DNA of 55,705 nucleotides, from contig CANKRG010000007.1 of assembly GCA_947485165.1 (NCBI GenBank), positions 1-55,705 of the forward strand, read 5' to 3'. The notes below the pieces were generated by a model. That model saw only the letters and a program-made list of their open reading frames with translations. It was not told the DNA's origin and ran no database searches. This document shows positions 36,587 to 50,337 of this stretch, piece after piece. How positions within the stretch are numbered: position 1 is the stretch's first letter; the number at the start of each line of letters is the position of its first letter. A program made the translations under genes and the position numbers. The DNA comes from Comamonadaceae bacterium. Lineage in GTDB: Bacteria; Pseudomonadota; Gammaproteobacteria; Burkholderiales; Burkholderiaceae_C.

Positions 36587-37534
36587 TCAACTTTTCAGCA
36601 AACCGCTATGCTCCGCAGCGTGTTTAAGCCAAATTTCGTCTTGCGCCAGCGCCATCGCCGCTTGTTGGGTGTGTGAGGTACGCAGACTTTGCGGCATCAT
36701 AAAACCAATGGGTGTCGCCACCAGGGGGCTTTCTAGCGGCAGCGCTTCCAGCTCGGCATAGCCGCGCACAGTATCCAACATGGCGCCTGGCAAAATGCTA
36801 CAAACTTCACCCGCGACAACCGACAAAGCCAGCGTCAGCAGCGAATTGGTTTCTATGATGGGTTTCGCGGTCACGCCAGCTTGCGCAAACGCGGCATCCA
36901 CAATCGTGCGGTTATGCATGTCAGGCGTTAGCAAACACAGCGGCAGGTTGCTGGCTTGCTGCCAAGTTATTTTGGCACCAATTTTCAGTCGGTTGTGTGC
37001 CTCTGGCTGGGCTGACTTTTGCACCAAAAAATAATGTTCGGTGTACTGCGCCAAGCTGCGTAAGCGCAAAGCTTTGGATTGCAGCCTATCCGTGTAGCCC
37101 AAAGCCACATCCAATGACAACTTTTCTAAGCCGTTTTCGATCTCGTCTGACGACATGGATAGCACCGTTGGCATGATGCCTGGGTGCTGTGCTTGCAGCA
37201 TCGCGGCAAAGCGAGCCGCAATGGGCACCGCAGTGGGCACAGCGCCGATAACGATATTTCCGACGGGTTTGTTTGCCACACTGCGTAAATCTTGCTGCAG
37301 CAGCTCCCGCTCATGCATCATGCGCTGCGCGGTGGCCAGCACACGCTCACCCTCAGGCGTCAAGCCGACAAACACCCGGCCACGGTTGATGATGGTGGTG
37401 CCAAACTCCTGCTCCAGCGCCCGCAGCGCATTGGACAGCGCTGGTTGCGTGATATGGCAAGCCAGCGCTGCTCTGCCAAAATGCTTGTGCTCATCTAAAG
37501 CGACAAGGTAGCGCAGCGAGGCAAGCAGGTTCAT
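36587..37534 (-). CDS. LysR-family transcriptional regulator, likely FDH regulator
   Basis: MNLLASLRYLVALDEHKHFGRAALACHITQPALSNALRALEQEFGTTIINRGR (LysR HTH). Confidence 0.92.
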   Translation of the reverse strand: MNLLASLRYLVALDEHKHFGRAALACHITQPALSNALRALEQEFGTTIINRGRVFVGLTPEGERVLATAQRMMHERELLQQDLRSVANKPVGNIVIGAVPTAVPIAARFAAMLQAQHPGIMPTVLSMSSDEIENGLEKLSLDVALGYTDRLQSKALRLRSLAQYTEHYFLVQKSAQPEAHNRLKIGAKITWQQASNLPLCLLTPDMHNRTIVDAAFAQAGVTAKPIIETNSLLTLALSVVAGEVCSILPGAMLDTVRGYAELEALPLESPLVATPIGFMMPQSLRTSHTQQAAMALAQDEIWLKHAAEHSGLLKS

Positions 37535-37559
37535 GGCAATGGCTTTGTCGAATCTCTAT

Positions 37560-38648
37560 TTACGTATCTTTAGAAATCTTGATGCTCGGAAACTTGCTCG
37601 AAAAATCTTTGTTCTTCGCCGCAATCGACACCGCCACTTGGCGTGCCACCGCTTTGTAGATGCCGGCGATCTCGCCATCAGGGTCGCTCACTACCGTAGG
37701 TTTTCCGTTGTCAGCTTGTAGTCGAATTTGCATATTCAGAGGTAAAGCACCTAGGTAAGCCATTTTGTAGTCGGCCGCCATCTTTTTGCCACCGTCAGCG
37801 CCAAAAATATGCTCGGTATGGCCGCAATTCGTACACACATGCACGGCCATGTTTTCCACAATGCCCAAAATCGGCACGCCGACTTTTTCAAACATTTTGA
37901 TGCCTTTTTTCGCATCCAACAGGGCAATGTCTTGCGGTGTTGTTACCACCACCGCGCCTGTCATCGGCACACGTTGTGACAAGGTGAGCTGAATGTCGCC
38001 TGTGCCAGGCGGCATATCGACGATCAAATAATCCAAATCTTTCCAATTGGTTTGGCGCAGCAGCTGTTCCAGAGCCTGCGTTGCCATCGGACCGCGCCAA
38101 ATCATGGCTTCGTCTTGCGCCACCAAAAAGCCAATGGACATGACTTGCACGCCGTAGTTTTCCAGCGGCTCCATGTTGGTGCCATCCAAACTCTCCGGTT
38201 TACCCGTAATACCCATCATCATCGGCAAGCTAGGGCCATAAATGTCGGCGTCCAGCAAACCGACGGACGCGCCTTCAGCCGCCAATGCCAAAGCCAAGTT
38301 CACAGCTGTCGTGCTTTTGCCGACGCCGCCCTTGCCGGAAGCCACGGCGACGATATTTTTCACATTCGGCAGCAACGCCACACCGCGCTGCACCGCATGC
38401 GCGGTGATTTTGCTGGTGATGTTGACCGACACGTTTTGCACGCCAGCCACGCCCTTGGCCGCTGCGATCAGCGCTTTGCGAAAACCCGCCATTTGGCTTT
38501 TGGCGGGGTAGCCCAGCTCCACGTCAAAAGCGACATCGCCGTCTGTCACAGTCAGGTTTTTAAGCGCTTTGCTGGTGACGAAATCACGACCTGTGTTCGG
38601 ATCTACGACGGTTTGCAGGGCTTGCAGAAGTTGTTCTTGGGTGGCCAT
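37560..38648 (-). CDS. apbC: Iron-sulfur cluster carrier protein ApbC/Mrp
   Basis: IVAVASGKGGVGKSTTAVNLALALAAEGASVGLLDADIYGPSLPMMMG; CTNCGH. Confidence 0.95.
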   Translation of the reverse strand: MATQEQLLQALQTVVDPNTGRDFVTSKALKNLTVTDGDVAFDVELGYPAKSQMAGFRKALIAAAKGVAGVQNVSVNITSKITAHAVQRGVALLPNVKNIVAVASGKGGVGKSTTAVNLALALAAEGASVGLLDADIYGPSLPMMMGITGKPESLDGTNMEPLENYGVQVMSIGFLVAQDEAMIWRGPMATQALEQLLRQTNWKDLDYLIVDMPPGTGDIQLTLSQRVPMTGAVVVTTPQDIALLDAKKGIKMFEKVGVPILGIVENMAVHVCTNCGHTEHIFGADGGKKMAADYKMAYLGALPLNMQIRLQADNGKPTVVSDPDGEIAGIYKAVARQVAVSIAAKNKDFSSKFPSIKISKDT

Positions 38649-38779
38649 AAAGGTAAATCAGTTCAAAAAAAGAGGAGGAAAAACGCTAGTTTAGGGTGCT
38701 TAAGTGCGAATAATGCTAGAAGTGTAACGACAACCCATAAAATAACTGCTTAGCTTCAAAAGATACCCTTTTTACTCCC

Positions 38780-40936
38780 ATGACCGCCCCACGCCAACTT
38801 TTCGTCACCACCGCACTGCCGTACGCCAACGGAAACTTCCACATCGGCCACATCATGGAATACATCCAGGCCGATATATGGGTGCGGTTTCAGCGCATGC
38901 AGGGGAATGCGGTTAATTTTGTAGGCGCGGACGACACCCACGGCGCACCCATCATGATTGCGGCTGAAAAAGCGGGCAAAACACCGCAGCAGTTTGTGGC
39001 TGACATAGCTGCCGGACGTAAGCAATATTTAGACGGTTTTCACATCAGTTTTGACAACTGGCACAGCACCGATGCGCCAGAAAACCATGAGCTGGCGCGC
39101 CAAATCTACTGCGATTTGCGTGACCGCGCGGATGGCTCGCTGATTGAAACCAAGACGATTGAACAGTTTTTCGATCCCGAGAAAAACATGTTCCTGCCAG
39201 ACCGCTACATCAAAGGTGAGTGCCCGAAGTGCCACAGCAAAGACCAGTACGGCGACAACTGCGAAAACTGCGGTGCTGTCTATGCGCCTACAGACCTGAT
39301 CAACCCGTTTTCTACGCTGTCTGGCGCACGGCCCGAGCTCAAAAACTCCGAGCATTTTTTCTTCAAGCTCTCAGACCCGCGCTGTGTCGAGTTTTTAGAG
39401 AAATGGACGCAAGATGGTAAGTTGCAACCTGAAGTCGCCAACAAGGTCAAAGAGTGGTTCTCCGTCCGCACCAACCCCGACGGCAGCACCTCAGAAGGCC
39501 TGGGCGACTGGGATATTTCGCGCGACGCACCGTACTTTGGTGTTGAAATCCCTGACGCACCGGGCAAATACTTCTATGTTTGGTTGGACGCACCTGTGGG
39601 TTACTTGGCATCGTTGAAGAATCTACTGGATAAACGTTCAGTGATAGATCCGCAAAGCCCAAGTTACGAGGCTTACATGGCGAACCTGAATTTGGAGCAA
39701 TACCACTTCATCGGCAAAGACATTGTCACCTTCCACACCCTATTTTGGCCCGCCATGCTGCACTTCAGCGGTCGCAAAGCCCCAACCAACATCTTCGTCC
39801 ACGGCTTTTTGACCGTCAACAACGGTGAAAAGATGAGCAAAAGCCGAGGAACGGGCTTGGATCCGCTCAAATACCTGAGTTTGGGGATGAACCCGGAGTG
39901 GCTGCGCTATTACTTGGCTGCCAAGCTGTCAGCCCGCAATGAAGACATCGATTTCAATGCCGACGACTTTATGGCGCGGGTGAACAGCGACCTGGTGGGT
40001 AAATACATCAACATCGCCAGCCGGGCGGCCGGCTTCTTGGCCAAGAAGTTCGATCATAAATTGGGTGCCATTTCTGACGATGGCCGGCAATTAATAAGCC
40101 TGATCAGCTCTCAAAAAGAGAGCATGGCTGAGTTGTACGAAACCCGCGACTTTGGCAAAGTGCTGCGCGAAACCATGCTCTTGGCAGACCGTGTGAACGT
40201 GTACGTGGACGCCAACAAACCTTGGGAATTGGCAAAAAAAGAGGGCATGGAAGCACGTCTTCACGATGTTTGCACAGTGTGTATCGAGGCTTTCAGATTG
40301 CTCACGATCTACCTCAAACCCGTCTTGCCGCAGTTGGCCGCAGGCGTTGAGCAGTTTTTGAAAACTGCACCGTTCACCATCCAAGACGCTGCAACGCAGC
40401 TGGGCGCGGGACATGGCATTGGCGATTACGTGCATTTGATGCAGCGCGTCGATAGCAAGCAGTTGGACGCCCTTTTTGAGGTGATAAATATGCCTCTAGC
40501 CGTTGAATTAATTGCCAGTATTGCTATTAAATCAGGAGTAAAAGCGGCTCCTGAAGCAGCTTCAGATGCCAAATCCGAGATCATCACCATCGACGATTTC
40601 GCCAAAATCGACCTGCGGATCGCCAAAATCGTCAACTGCGAAGCGGTCGAAGGCAGCACCAAGCTGCTGCGGCTGACATTGGACGTGGGCGAGGTGGACG
40701 ATGCGGGGCAGGCTAAGACCCGCAATGTCTTCAGCGGCGTCGCCAGCAGCTACGCGCCAGCCGATTTGATCGGCAAACACACGGTGATGGTGGCCAACCT
40801 GGCACCGCGAAAAATGAAGTTTGGCATGTCCGACGGCATGGTCTTAGCCGCCAGCGCGGCGGATGAAAAAGCGCAGCCGGGTATTTATGTTTTGGAGCCT
40901 ATGGTTGGCGCTTTGCCAGGAATGAGAGTGAAATAA
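38780..40936 (+). CDS. metG: Methionyl-tRNA synthetase with C-terminal tRNA-binding domain
   Basis: [40 protein letters not shown]-terminal [34 protein letters not shown]. Confidence 0.98.
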   Translation: MTAPRQLFVTTALPYANGNFHIGHIMEYIQADIWVRFQRMQGNAVNFVGADDTHGAPIMIAAEKAGKTPQQFVADIAAGRKQYLDGFHISFDNWHSTDAPENHELARQIYCDLRDRADGSLIETKTIEQFFDPEKNMFLPDRYIKGECPKCHSKDQYGDNCENCGAVYAPTDLINPFSTLSGARPELKNSEHFFFKLSDPRCVEFLEKWTQDGKLQPEVANKVKEWFSVRTNPDGSTSEGLGDWDISRDAPYFGVEIPDAPGKYFYVWLDAPVGYLASLKNLLDKRSVIDPQSPSYEAYMANLNLEQYHFIGKDIVTFHTLFWPAMLHFSGRKAPTNIFVHGFLTVNNGEKMSKSRGTGLDPLKYLSLGMNPEWLRYYLAAKLSARNEDIDFNADDFMARVNSDLVGKYINIASRAAGFLAKKFDHKLGAISDDGRQLISLISSQKESMAELYETRDFGKVLRETMLLADRVNVYVDANKPWELAKKEGMEARLHDVCTVCIEAFRLLTIYLKPVLPQLAAGVEQFLKTAPFTIQDAATQLGAGHGIGDYVHLMQRVDSKQLDALFEVINMPLAVELIASIAIKSGVKAAPEAASDAKSEIITIDDFAKIDLRIAKIVNCEAVEGSTKLLRLTLDVGEVDDAGQAKTRNVFSGVASSYAPADLIGKHTVMVANLAPRKMKFGMSDGMVLAASAADEKAQPGIYVLEPMVGALPGMRVK
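40483..40541 (+). repeat. Dispersed palindromic repeat, copy D, in frame inside the metG linker
   Basis: gataaatatgcctctagccgttgaattaattgccagtattgctattaaatcaggagtaa; same spacing of gataaatatg, tagcc and gctatta blocks as copy A. Confidence 0.7.
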
Positions 40937-41005
40937 GGGTGAAGTAAGGACTCACTTATGGCTTGAAATCGTCGTTTGTAAGTGCAGATTTGAAAGGGAA
41001 TAAGT

Positions 41006-42727
41006 TTGAAGCATTTAGACTTTCACCCTAAGCTGGTTGATACCCTAAAAAGTTACGACAAAGCGCAGTTTGGGCGTGACGTGACCGCTGGCATCACGGT
41101 CGGCGTGGTGGCGCTGCCGCTGTCTATGGCCTTTGCCATTGCCAGTGGCTTGAAACCCGAAGCGGGCATTTTCACCGCCATCATCGCAGGCTTCATCATC
41201 TCCGTTTTAGGTGGCAGCAAGGTGCAAATCGGCGGGCCGGCCGGCGCGTTTATTGTGATCGTTTATGGCATGGTCGAGCGCTTTGGCGTGGCGAACTTGA
41301 TCATTGCCACCGCCATGTCGGGCGTGTTGCTGTTTGTCATGGGTATGTTCAAGCTGGGCAGTTTGATTCGTTTTATCCCTATATCGGTGGTGATTGGCTT
41401 CACCAACGGCATTGCGGTGTTGGTGGGGTTGTCACAAATCAAAGACTTTTTGGGACTGAAAGTGGGCAACATGCCAGCTGACTTTTTTGGCATCATCAGC
41501 ACCCTTTACAACAACTTGTCCAGTTGGAGTCCGCAGACGGTGCTGGTCTCAGTCGGTTCGCTGGCCATCATCGTGCTGTGGCAAGTCGGTTTGACCAGAT
41601 GGTTGAAAAGACCTGGCCAAACGAATCAAGTCAAAACTGAGCTGCATGGCAAATTGGGTAACAAAATCACCTCAGTCGCCGTTATTTTGCCGGGTGCAAT
41701 AGTGGCATTGGTGTTGGCAACGTTGGTCGTCAGCCTGTCGGGTTTGCAAGTGGAGACGATTGGCAGCAAGTTTGGAGGCATTCCTGCGACATTGCCAGCC
41801 TTTGTGTGGCCAGATTTCACCTGGCAGAGCGCCCGTTTTTTGCTGATTCCTACGCTTACCTTGGCGCTTTTGGGCGCGATTGAATCATTGCTTTGCGCCC
41901 GCGTGGCCGATGGCCTGATGGGTGACCGCCACAACCCCAACCAAGAGCTGATGGCGCAAGGCATCGCCAACTTTGTCACCCCGTTTTTCGGCGGCATGCC
42001 CGCTACGGGCACGGTGGCGCGCACCATGACCAATATCAAAAGCGGGGCGGTTAGTCCAGTGGCAGGCATGGTGCATGCCGTGGTCTTGCTCATCATCGTG
42101 CTGGTCGCCGCGCCGCTGGCCAACCATGTGCCGTTGGCGACCTTGTCGGCAATTTTGATGTTTGTAGCCTGGAACATGGGCGAATGGCGCGAGTTTTTGC
42201 ACCTGCGCCAGCTGCGAAAATCGTACGGCGCCACGCTGGTGGCGGTGTTTTTGTTGACGGTGATTTTTGACTTGACCGTCGCTGTGGAAGCGGGGTTGAT
42301 TGCGGCGTGTTTGATCTTTATCTACCGTATTTCCAGCCTGTCCCGTTACGAGGCGGTGAGTGCCGAAGCGCAGCCCGCCTTGGCTAATTTGCAAGGCCAA
42401 GTAGACGCCTATCGCCTGTATGGCGCTTTGTTTTTTGGTACGGTTAAGTTGTTAGAAGACATTGAAGTCAAACTGCCCTCGTACGCTTTGGTGCTAGACC
42501 TGAAAAACGTGATCTACCTGGACCCCACAGGCGTCGATACGCTGAGCAGCCTGGCCCGTAAATGCCGCAAAGAGCGGGTGCGGCTGCTGGTGTGTGGCTT
42601 GGCGTATCAACCGCTGGAGATGGCCGAGCGCGGCGGTTTGCTGAAAACATTAAGAGCGAATGATCTTTACCCCAATCTAGACAGCGGTATCACTGCCGCC
42701 ACGACAGCAGCTTCACCCATAGACTGA
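41006..42727 (+). CDS. SulP-family inorganic anion transporter with STAS domain
   Basis: DVTAGITVGVVALPLSMAFAIASGLKPEAGIFTAIIAGFIISVLGGSKVQIGGPAGAFIVIV; C-terminal STAS LVLDLKNVIYLDPTGVDTLSSL. Confidence 0.95.
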   Translation: MKHLDFHPKLVDTLKSYDKAQFGRDVTAGITVGVVALPLSMAFAIASGLKPEAGIFTAIIAGFIISVLGGSKVQIGGPAGAFIVIVYGMVERFGVANLIIATAMSGVLLFVMGMFKLGSLIRFIPISVVIGFTNGIAVLVGLSQIKDFLGLKVGNMPADFFGIISTLYNNLSSWSPQTVLVSVGSLAIIVLWQVGLTRWLKRPGQTNQVKTELHGKLGNKITSVAVILPGAIVALVLATLVVSLSGLQVETIGSKFGGIPATLPAFVWPDFTWQSARFLLIPTLTLALLGAIESLLCARVADGLMGDRHNPNQELMAQGIANFVTPFFGGMPATGTVARTMTNIKSGAVSPVAGMVHAVVLLIIVLVAAPLANHVPLATLSAILMFVAWNMGEWREFLHLRQLRKSYGATLVAVFLLTVIFDLTVAVEAGLIAACLIFIYRISSLSRYEAVSAEAQPALANLQGQVDAYRLYGALFFGTVKLLEDIEVKLPSYALVLDLKNVIYLDPTGVDTLSSLARKCRKERVRLLVCGLAYQPLEMAERGGLLKTLRANDLYPNLDSGITAATTAASPID

Positions 42728-43345
42728 TTAAGGCTGCGTTGAAGCTTTGATGGCTGCGCCATCCACCACCGACCCCGTTGAAATCACTTTCAAATCAGGG
42801 TTGAAAATGACGGTGAAGATTTTGCTGTCGGTCACATTCGGGCCATCCATGTAGCGCCAGTCATAGTGCCACTTCATTTGCAGCTCATACGGGGTGATTT
42901 TCATGGGCTTGCCCAGCAGTTTGCGCACATCTTCCATCATCATGCCGGGCGTGATTTTGGCGAAGTTTGTTGGCGTCAGCACTTGGCGCAGGGCGCTCAT
43001 TTTGCCGTCTGCGCCAATGGTGATCATGTAGTTTTGCGTGCCGGCGGGCTGGCGGTTGTATTCCAAAATTTTCGCACCGTTTTCGCCATCCCAAATTTTC
43101 TCAGGTTCACCAAACTTCATTTTCACGTCGCCCTCAGAGGCCACGCCTTCTTCCAGCTGCGAAATGCGCTGGTTGTCACAAGCTGGCAAAAAGACGGCCA
43201 AACTTGCCAACAGCATCAAAACACTGATTTTTCTGAAAACAGAATCAGGAAATGAATCCAAAAAGTGATTAAAAATGAACACGTGCGACACCCCGTAAAA
43301 TGGTGGAAATTCCGCAATTCTAGTGAAATTGAACCGAGAGCTCAT
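42728..43345 (-). CDS. bamE: Outer membrane protein assembly factor BamE (SmpA/OmlA); start uncertain
   Basis: Lipobox LPAC; ITPGMMMEDVRKLLGKPMKITPYELQMKWHYDWRYMDGPN. Confidence 0.85.
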   Translation of the reverse strand: MSSRFNFTRIAEFPPFYGVSHVFIFNHFLDSFPDSVFRKISVLMLLASLAVFLPACDNQRISQLEEGVASEGDVKMKFGEPEKIWDGENGAKILEYNRQPAGTQNYMITIGADGKMSALRQVLTPTNFAKITPGMMMEDVRKLLGKPMKITPYELQMKWHYDWRYMDGPNVTDSKIFTVIFNPDLKVISTGSVVDGAAIKASTQP

Positions 43346-43347
43346 TT

Positions 43348-43551
43348 ATGTCATTTTTCCGCCGCCCCGATTACCAGTCAGACATCACCTTGTTCATCGA
43401 CCAGCTCAAAGCCGACAAGCCGACGCTGGAAGCCGAGCAGCGCGCAGGCCGCGCTTTGCTGTGGGATAAAAATGTAGACCGCAGCGCACAAGCTGAGTAT
43501 TTGGATGGCAAAGTGGCGCAATCACCTTACGTTTATCAGACTAAAAAATAA
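43348..43551 (+). CDS. DUF3460 family protein
   Basis: MSFFRRPDYQSDITLFIDQLKADKPTLEAEQRAGRALLWDK, typical small beta-proteobacterial protein next to scpA. Confidence 0.8.
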   Translation: MSFFRRPDYQSDITLFIDQLKADKPTLEAEQRAGRALLWDKNVDRSAQAEYLDGKVAQSPYVYQTKK

Positions 43552-43557
43552 GTTTTT

Positions 43558-44406
43558 ATGACGGAGAAAAGCAGTCTGCTGCCCGCGATACTGCCCGAAA
43601 GTTTGGCCATGCCACAGGTTATCGACCAAGTCGCCTTGGCGCGCCTGTATGGCGAGCCTTTGTTCAATCTGCCGAATGATTTATACATCCCGCCCGACGC
43701 TTTGGAGGTCTTTTTAGAAGCCTTTGAAGGTCCGCTGGATTTGCTGCTGTACCTGATTCGCAAGCAGAATTTCAATATTTTGGACATTCCCATGGCGCCG
43801 CTGACGCGCCAGTATTTGAGTTATGTCGAAGAAATCAAGAAGCACAACCTCGAACTGGCCGCCGAATACCTGCTGATGGCAGCCATGCTGATTGAAATCA
43901 AATCCCGCATGCTGCTGCCGCCCAAGCGCACGGCTGAGGGTGTGGAACCTGAAGACCCACGCGCTGAGCTGGTGCGCCGCTTGATGGAATACGAGCAAAT
44001 GAAGCTGGCGTCCATCAAAATCAACAACCTGCCGCAAATGGGTCGTGATGTGCTGAAGGCGCAGATTTACGTCGAGCAATCGCTGAAACCGCGCTTCCCC
44101 GATGTGGACATGGCCGATTTGCAAAGTGCCTGGCAAGATATTTTGAAACGCGCCAAATTGATCCAGCACCACACGATTTCAAAAGAAGAGCTCTCGGTCC
44201 GGGAATACATGAGTATTATTTTGCGCCGCATGCAGGGCAAAAAGTTTTTAGAATTTGAGCGCCTGTTTGATGGCAGCAAGGGCGTTCCCGTCTTGGTCGT
44301 CACCTTTGTGGCGATGCTGGAGCTGGCCAAAGAAGGCTTGATCAACTTCGTGCAGGCCGAGTCGTATGCGCCGATTTATGTGACACTGACCTACACGCCG
44401 ACATAA
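43558..44406 (+). CDS. scpA: Segregation and condensation protein A
   Basis: [36 protein letters not shown]...[21 protein letters not shown]. Confidence 0.95.
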   Translation: MTEKSSLLPAILPESLAMPQVIDQVALARLYGEPLFNLPNDLYIPPDALEVFLEAFEGPLDLLLYLIRKQNFNILDIPMAPLTRQYLSYVEEIKKHNLELAAEYLLMAAMLIEIKSRMLLPPKRTAEGVEPEDPRAELVRRLMEYEQMKLASIKINNLPQMGRDVLKAQIYVEQSLKPRFPDVDMADLQSAWQDILKRAKLIQHHTISKEELSVREYMSIILRRMQGKKFLEFERLFDGSKGVPVLVVTFVAMLELAKEGLINFVQAESYAPIYVTLTYTPT

Positions 44407-44441
44407 CGGCATCGACATAACGGCACCGACATATCAACACC
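44400..44441 (+). repeat. Three tandem 14-nt imperfect repeats at the scpA stop codon
   Basis: gacataacggcatc / gacataacggcacc / gacatatcaacacc. Confidence 0.85.
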
Positions 44442-44461
44442 TACGTAATTCATACTCATCC

Positions 44462-46057
44462 ATGACCCAACAATTCGACGTCATCATCATCGGCAGTGGC
44501 TTGGCCGGCTTGTCCGCCGCCATGCATTTAGCACCCACGCACCGTGTTGCCGTGATCACCAAAAACGAATTGGGCGATGGTTCAAGCGCTTGGGCGCAGG
44601 GCGGTATTGCAGCGGTTATGGGCGAGGGCGACACCATCCAATCGCATGTGGAAGACACCTTGGTCGCAGGTGCCGGTTTGTGCGATTTAGCCGCCACCAT
44701 GTTCACCGTCGAGCACGCGCCCGAAGCTGTGCAGTGGCTGCAGCAACTGGGCGTGGAATTCACGCAGGAAGACGGCCATGTTCACCTGACGCGCGAGGGT
44801 GGTCACTCTGAGCGCCGCATCGTCCACGTGACCGATGCCACTGGCGCTGCCGTGCAAAAAGTGCTGGTGCAGCGCGTGCGTGAGACGCCCAATATCACCG
44901 TGTTTGAGCAGCATATGCTGGTCGATTTGATCACCGCCAAAGGCCCGGACAAACGCTGCCTCGGTGCCTACGTGTTAGACCAGGTCAAAGACGAAGTCGT
45001 TACTTTTTCCGCCCCGCACACCATTCTGGCCACGGGCGGTGCAGGCAAAGTCTATTTGTACACGACCAACCCTGATACGGCGACGGGTGACGGCATTGCT
45101 GCCGCTTGGCGCGCCGGCTGCCGCGTTGCAAATATGGAATTCATCCAGTTTCACCCCACCTGCCTGTATCACCCGCACGCCAAAAGCTATCTGATCACCG
45201 AAGCCGTGCGCGGTGAGGGTGGGCACTTGCTTCTGCCCGCATCCGCCGGCGCTGAATATGCTGGTAAGCGCTTCATGCCCGACCATGACCCGCGCCTGGA
45301 GCTCGCCCCGCGCGACGTGGTCGCCCGCGCGATCGACTTTGAGATGAAAAAGCACGGCGTTGATTTCGTGCTGCTCGATATATCGCACAAATCCCCCGAG
45401 TTCTTGCAAGAGCACTTCCCCAACATCAAAGCCAAGTGCCTGGAGCTGGGCATAGACATCACCAAAGAAGCCATCCCCGTCGTACCCGCAGCGCACTACA
45501 CCTGTGGCGGTGTGATGACGGATCTGCAAGGTCACACCGACCTGGCGGGCCTGTTCGCCATTGGTGAAACGACCTATACCGGTCTGCATGGTGCGAACCG
45601 TTTGGCGAGCAATTCGCTGGTCGAATGCATGGTGTTTGCCAAATCAGCCGCCAGCGCGATCAAAGCCAGCGCCAAAGTTGCGCCCGGCCAGCCACCCGCG
45701 TGGGACGACAGCCGCGTGACCGACCCAGACGAACTCGTCGTCGTTTCCCACAACTGGGCCGAACTGCGCCGCTTCATGTGGGACTACGTGGGCATCGTCC
45801 GCACCAACAAGCGCCTAGAGCGCGCCGCCCACCGCATTGACCTCTTGAAAGCCGAAATTCAAGAGTTCTACGCGGCCTTCCACGTCACCCGCGACTTGCT
45901 GGAGCTGCGTAATTTGGTCGAAGTGGCCGATCTGATCGTCCAATCCGCCCTGCGCCGCAAAGAAAGCCGTGGCTTGCATTTCAGCCGCGATTATCCGAAT
46001 ATGTTGGCTGAAGCGAAGCCGACGATTCTGGAGTCTAGCGAAAAAGAGTTACACTAG
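44462..46057 (+). CDS. nadB: L-aspartate oxidase
   Basis: [68 protein letters not shown]. Confidence 0.96.
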   Translation: MTQQFDVIIIGSGLAGLSAAMHLAPTHRVAVITKNELGDGSSAWAQGGIAAVMGEGDTIQSHVEDTLVAGAGLCDLAATMFTVEHAPEAVQWLQQLGVEFTQEDGHVHLTREGGHSERRIVHVTDATGAAVQKVLVQRVRETPNITVFEQHMLVDLITAKGPDKRCLGAYVLDQVKDEVVTFSAPHTILATGGAGKVYLYTTNPDTATGDGIAAAWRAGCRVANMEFIQFHPTCLYHPHAKSYLITEAVRGEGGHLLLPASAGAEYAGKRFMPDHDPRLELAPRDVVARAIDFEMKKHGVDFVLLDISHKSPEFLQEHFPNIKAKCLELGIDITKEAIPVVPAAHYTCGGVMTDLQGHTDLAGLFAIGETTYTGLHGANRLASNSLVECMVFAKSAASAIKASAKVAPGQPPAWDDSRVTDPDELVVVSHNWAELRRFMWDYVGIVRTNKRLERAAHRIDLLKAEIQEFYAAFHVTRDLLELRNLVEVADLIVQSALRRKESRGLHFSRDYPNMLAEAKPTILESSEKELH

Positions 46058-46061
46058 CATC

Positions 46062-48145
<2,084 letters not shown>

Positions 48146-48194
48146 AAATGAATGGCTTGGAGCGTAAACCGTTCGGACTGAGCTTGTCGAAGTC

Positions 48195-49301
48195 ATGAAA
48201 ATCGGCATTGCTGGCGCGGGTTTACTTGGGCGCTTACTGGCGTTTGAGTTGACGCGTGCTGGCCATCATGTGAATGTGTACGACCCTGCACCCGATGCCT
48301 TGGGGCGCGGTGCAGCGGGTTGGACGGCGGCTGGCATGCTCAGCCCCGTCGCAGAGCTCGAAGGCGCTGATGCGGCGGTGTTTGCCATGGGCTTGCGCTC
48401 GCTGGTGCGTTGGCCGCAGCTAATAGCAGAGGTGAGGCAGGCTTTGGGGCAAGCTTCGCATGAATCAGCGGTTGAATTTCACCAACGTGGCAGCTTGCTG
48501 GTAGCGCATCGGGGCGACGAAGGCGCGGCACGCCGCGTGGTGGACTTGCTCAAACACAAAGCGCCGATTGAATTCGCCCCGCAAGCGCTGGCCATGCCTG
48601 AACTGCGCGAGTTAGAACCTGCCATTCACGGTTGCGCCCATGCCTGGATGCTGCCGGGAGAAGGACAAATCCACACCGTCCAAGCGATGATGGCTTTGCA
48701 CCAGGCCGCAACGCAACACGGTACGCACTGGCATTGGGGTGAATCCGTCCAGCGTGTCAGCGCTGGCGTGTTGCACACGGCGAAGGGAGAGCGTGGTTTT
48801 GACTGGGTCTTTGATGTGCGGGGAACGGGAGCACGACCCAGTGCAGCGTTGCAGAATGAAGACAACGGATTCACACCTCAAGTCAGAGGCGTGCGTGGCG
48901 AGATTTTCTGGCTAGATGCGCCCGATCTGGTGTTGCACCGCCCCGTGCGCTTGCTGCACCCGCGCCACCGTGTCTACATCGTGCCACGTCAAGGTGGGCA
49001 TATTGTGGTGGGTGCGAGCGAGATTGAAAGCGAAGACCGTTCCCCGGTGTCGTTACGCACAACGTTGGAGCTGCTTTCCGCCGCGCACAGCATCCTGCCC
49101 GAGCTGGCCGAAGCCCGCATCATCCACAGCGAGTCAAATCTGCGTCCCGCGCTGCCAGACAACTTACCGCGTTTGGAGACTTCGTCAGGCATCACGCGCA
49201 TCAATGGGCTGTTTCGGCATGGCTGGCTGATAGCGCCGGCTTTGGTCGAGCAGGCGATGGCCGAGATGCAACAATTTGAAAAGATGAAAGAGATTGCATG
49301 A
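48195..49301 (+). CDS. thiO: FAD-dependent glycine oxidase ThiO
   Basis: MKIGIAGAGLLGRLLAFELTRAGHHVNVYD, WTAAGMLSPVAE, FRHGWLIAPALVEQ; in thi operon. Confidence 0.9.
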   Translation: MKIGIAGAGLLGRLLAFELTRAGHHVNVYDPAPDALGRGAAGWTAAGMLSPVAELEGADAAVFAMGLRSLVRWPQLIAEVRQALGQASHESAVEFHQRGSLLVAHRGDEGAARRVVDLLKHKAPIEFAPQALAMPELRELEPAIHGCAHAWMLPGEGQIHTVQAMMALHQAATQHGTHWHWGESVQRVSAGVLHTAKGERGFDWVFDVRGTGARPSAALQNEDNGFTPQVRGVRGEIFWLDAPDLVLHRPVRLLHPRHRVYIVPRQGGHIVVGASEIESEDRSPVSLRTTLELLSAAHSILPELAEARIIHSESNLRPALPDNLPRLETSSGITRINGLFRHGWLIAPALVEQAMAEMQQFEKMKEIA

Positions 49302-49516
49302 GCCTCATCGAGCACATCTTGATAACCGTCAATGGAGAGTCGCAATCGATTCCTTTGGGGACGAGTTTGGCCGCTGTCATTGCCAACGCACAACTGGCCG
49401 CAGAAGCCGTTGCCACCGCCGTGAATGGTGAGTTTGTAGCGCGCAATGACCGGGCATCGCGCGAATTGCTGGCCGGCGATGCTGTGTTCACCTTTCAAGC
49501 CATCACAGGGGGCTAA
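49298..49516 (+). CDS. thiS: Sulfur carrier protein ThiS
   Basis: [20 protein letters not shown]...[17 protein letters not shown]-terminal GG. Confidence 0.95.
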   Translation: MSLIEHILITVNGESQSIPLGTSLAAVIANAQLAAEAVATAVNGEFVARNDRASRELLAGDAVFTFQAITGG

Positions 49517-49521
49517 AAATT

Positions 49522-50337
49522 ATGGATTCTTCTATGAGCTTTCGTATTGCAGATGTTGAACTGAGCAGCCGGTTTTTTCTGGGAACCTCCAGTTATCCGT
49601 CGCCGCAGGTGCTGCAGCAGGCGATAGCCGCTTCGGGCGCGCAGGTGGTCACGGTCGGGCTGAAACGGCAGCTGGCTGCCGTTTCATCATCAAGTTCAGC
49701 GCCAAATGGGCAAGCCACACAAAACGATTTTTACCAGCTGATTCGCCAAAGCGGTGCCCGCTTGCTGCCCAATACCGCGGGTTGCCGTACCGCGCGTGAA
49801 GCGGTGACGCTGGCGCATATGGCGCGTGAATTGTTTGGCACGCACTGGATCAAGCTGGAAGTGGTGGGCGACGAGCACACCTTGCAGCCCGACCCGTTTG
49901 AGCTGCTGACCGCCACCACCGAGCTGGTACGCGCCGGTTTTGAGGTGTTTCCCTATTGCACGGACGACTTGGTGAGCTGCCAGCGCCTGCTGGACGCCGG
50001 TTGCCGTATTTTGATGCCTTGGGGTGCGCCGATTGGTTCTGGTCAAGGGCTGATCAACCCTTATGCCCTGCGCACTTTGCGGGCGCGCTTGCCTGATGTG
50101 CCCTTGATTGTGGACGCCGGCATCGGCTGCCCCTCAGACGCGGCGCTGGCCATGGAGCTGGGTTTTGACGCCGTGTTGCTCAATTCCGCCGTGGCCTTGG
50201 CGCACCAGCCGGTGCAAATGGCGCAGGCCTTCAAGATGGGTATTCAAGCGGGCCGACTGGCCTATGAAGCCGGCATCATGGCAACGCAAGACATGGCGGT
50301 GGCTACCACGCCGGTGACAGGCAGGCCATTCTTATGA
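49522..50337 (+). CDS. thiG: Thiazole synthase
   Basis: [78 protein letters not shown]. Confidence 0.96.
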   Translation: MDSSMSFRIADVELSSRFFLGTSSYPSPQVLQQAIAASGAQVVTVGLKRQLAAVSSSSSAPNGQATQNDFYQLIRQSGARLLPNTAGCRTAREAVTLAHMARELFGTHWIKLEVVGDEHTLQPDPFELLTATTELVRAGFEVFPYCTDDLVSCQRLLDAGCRILMPWGAPIGSGQGLINPYALRTLRARLPDVPLIVDAGIGCPSDAALAMELGFDAVLLNSAVALAHQPVQMAQAFKMGIQAGRLAYEAGIMATQDMAVATTPVTGRPFL

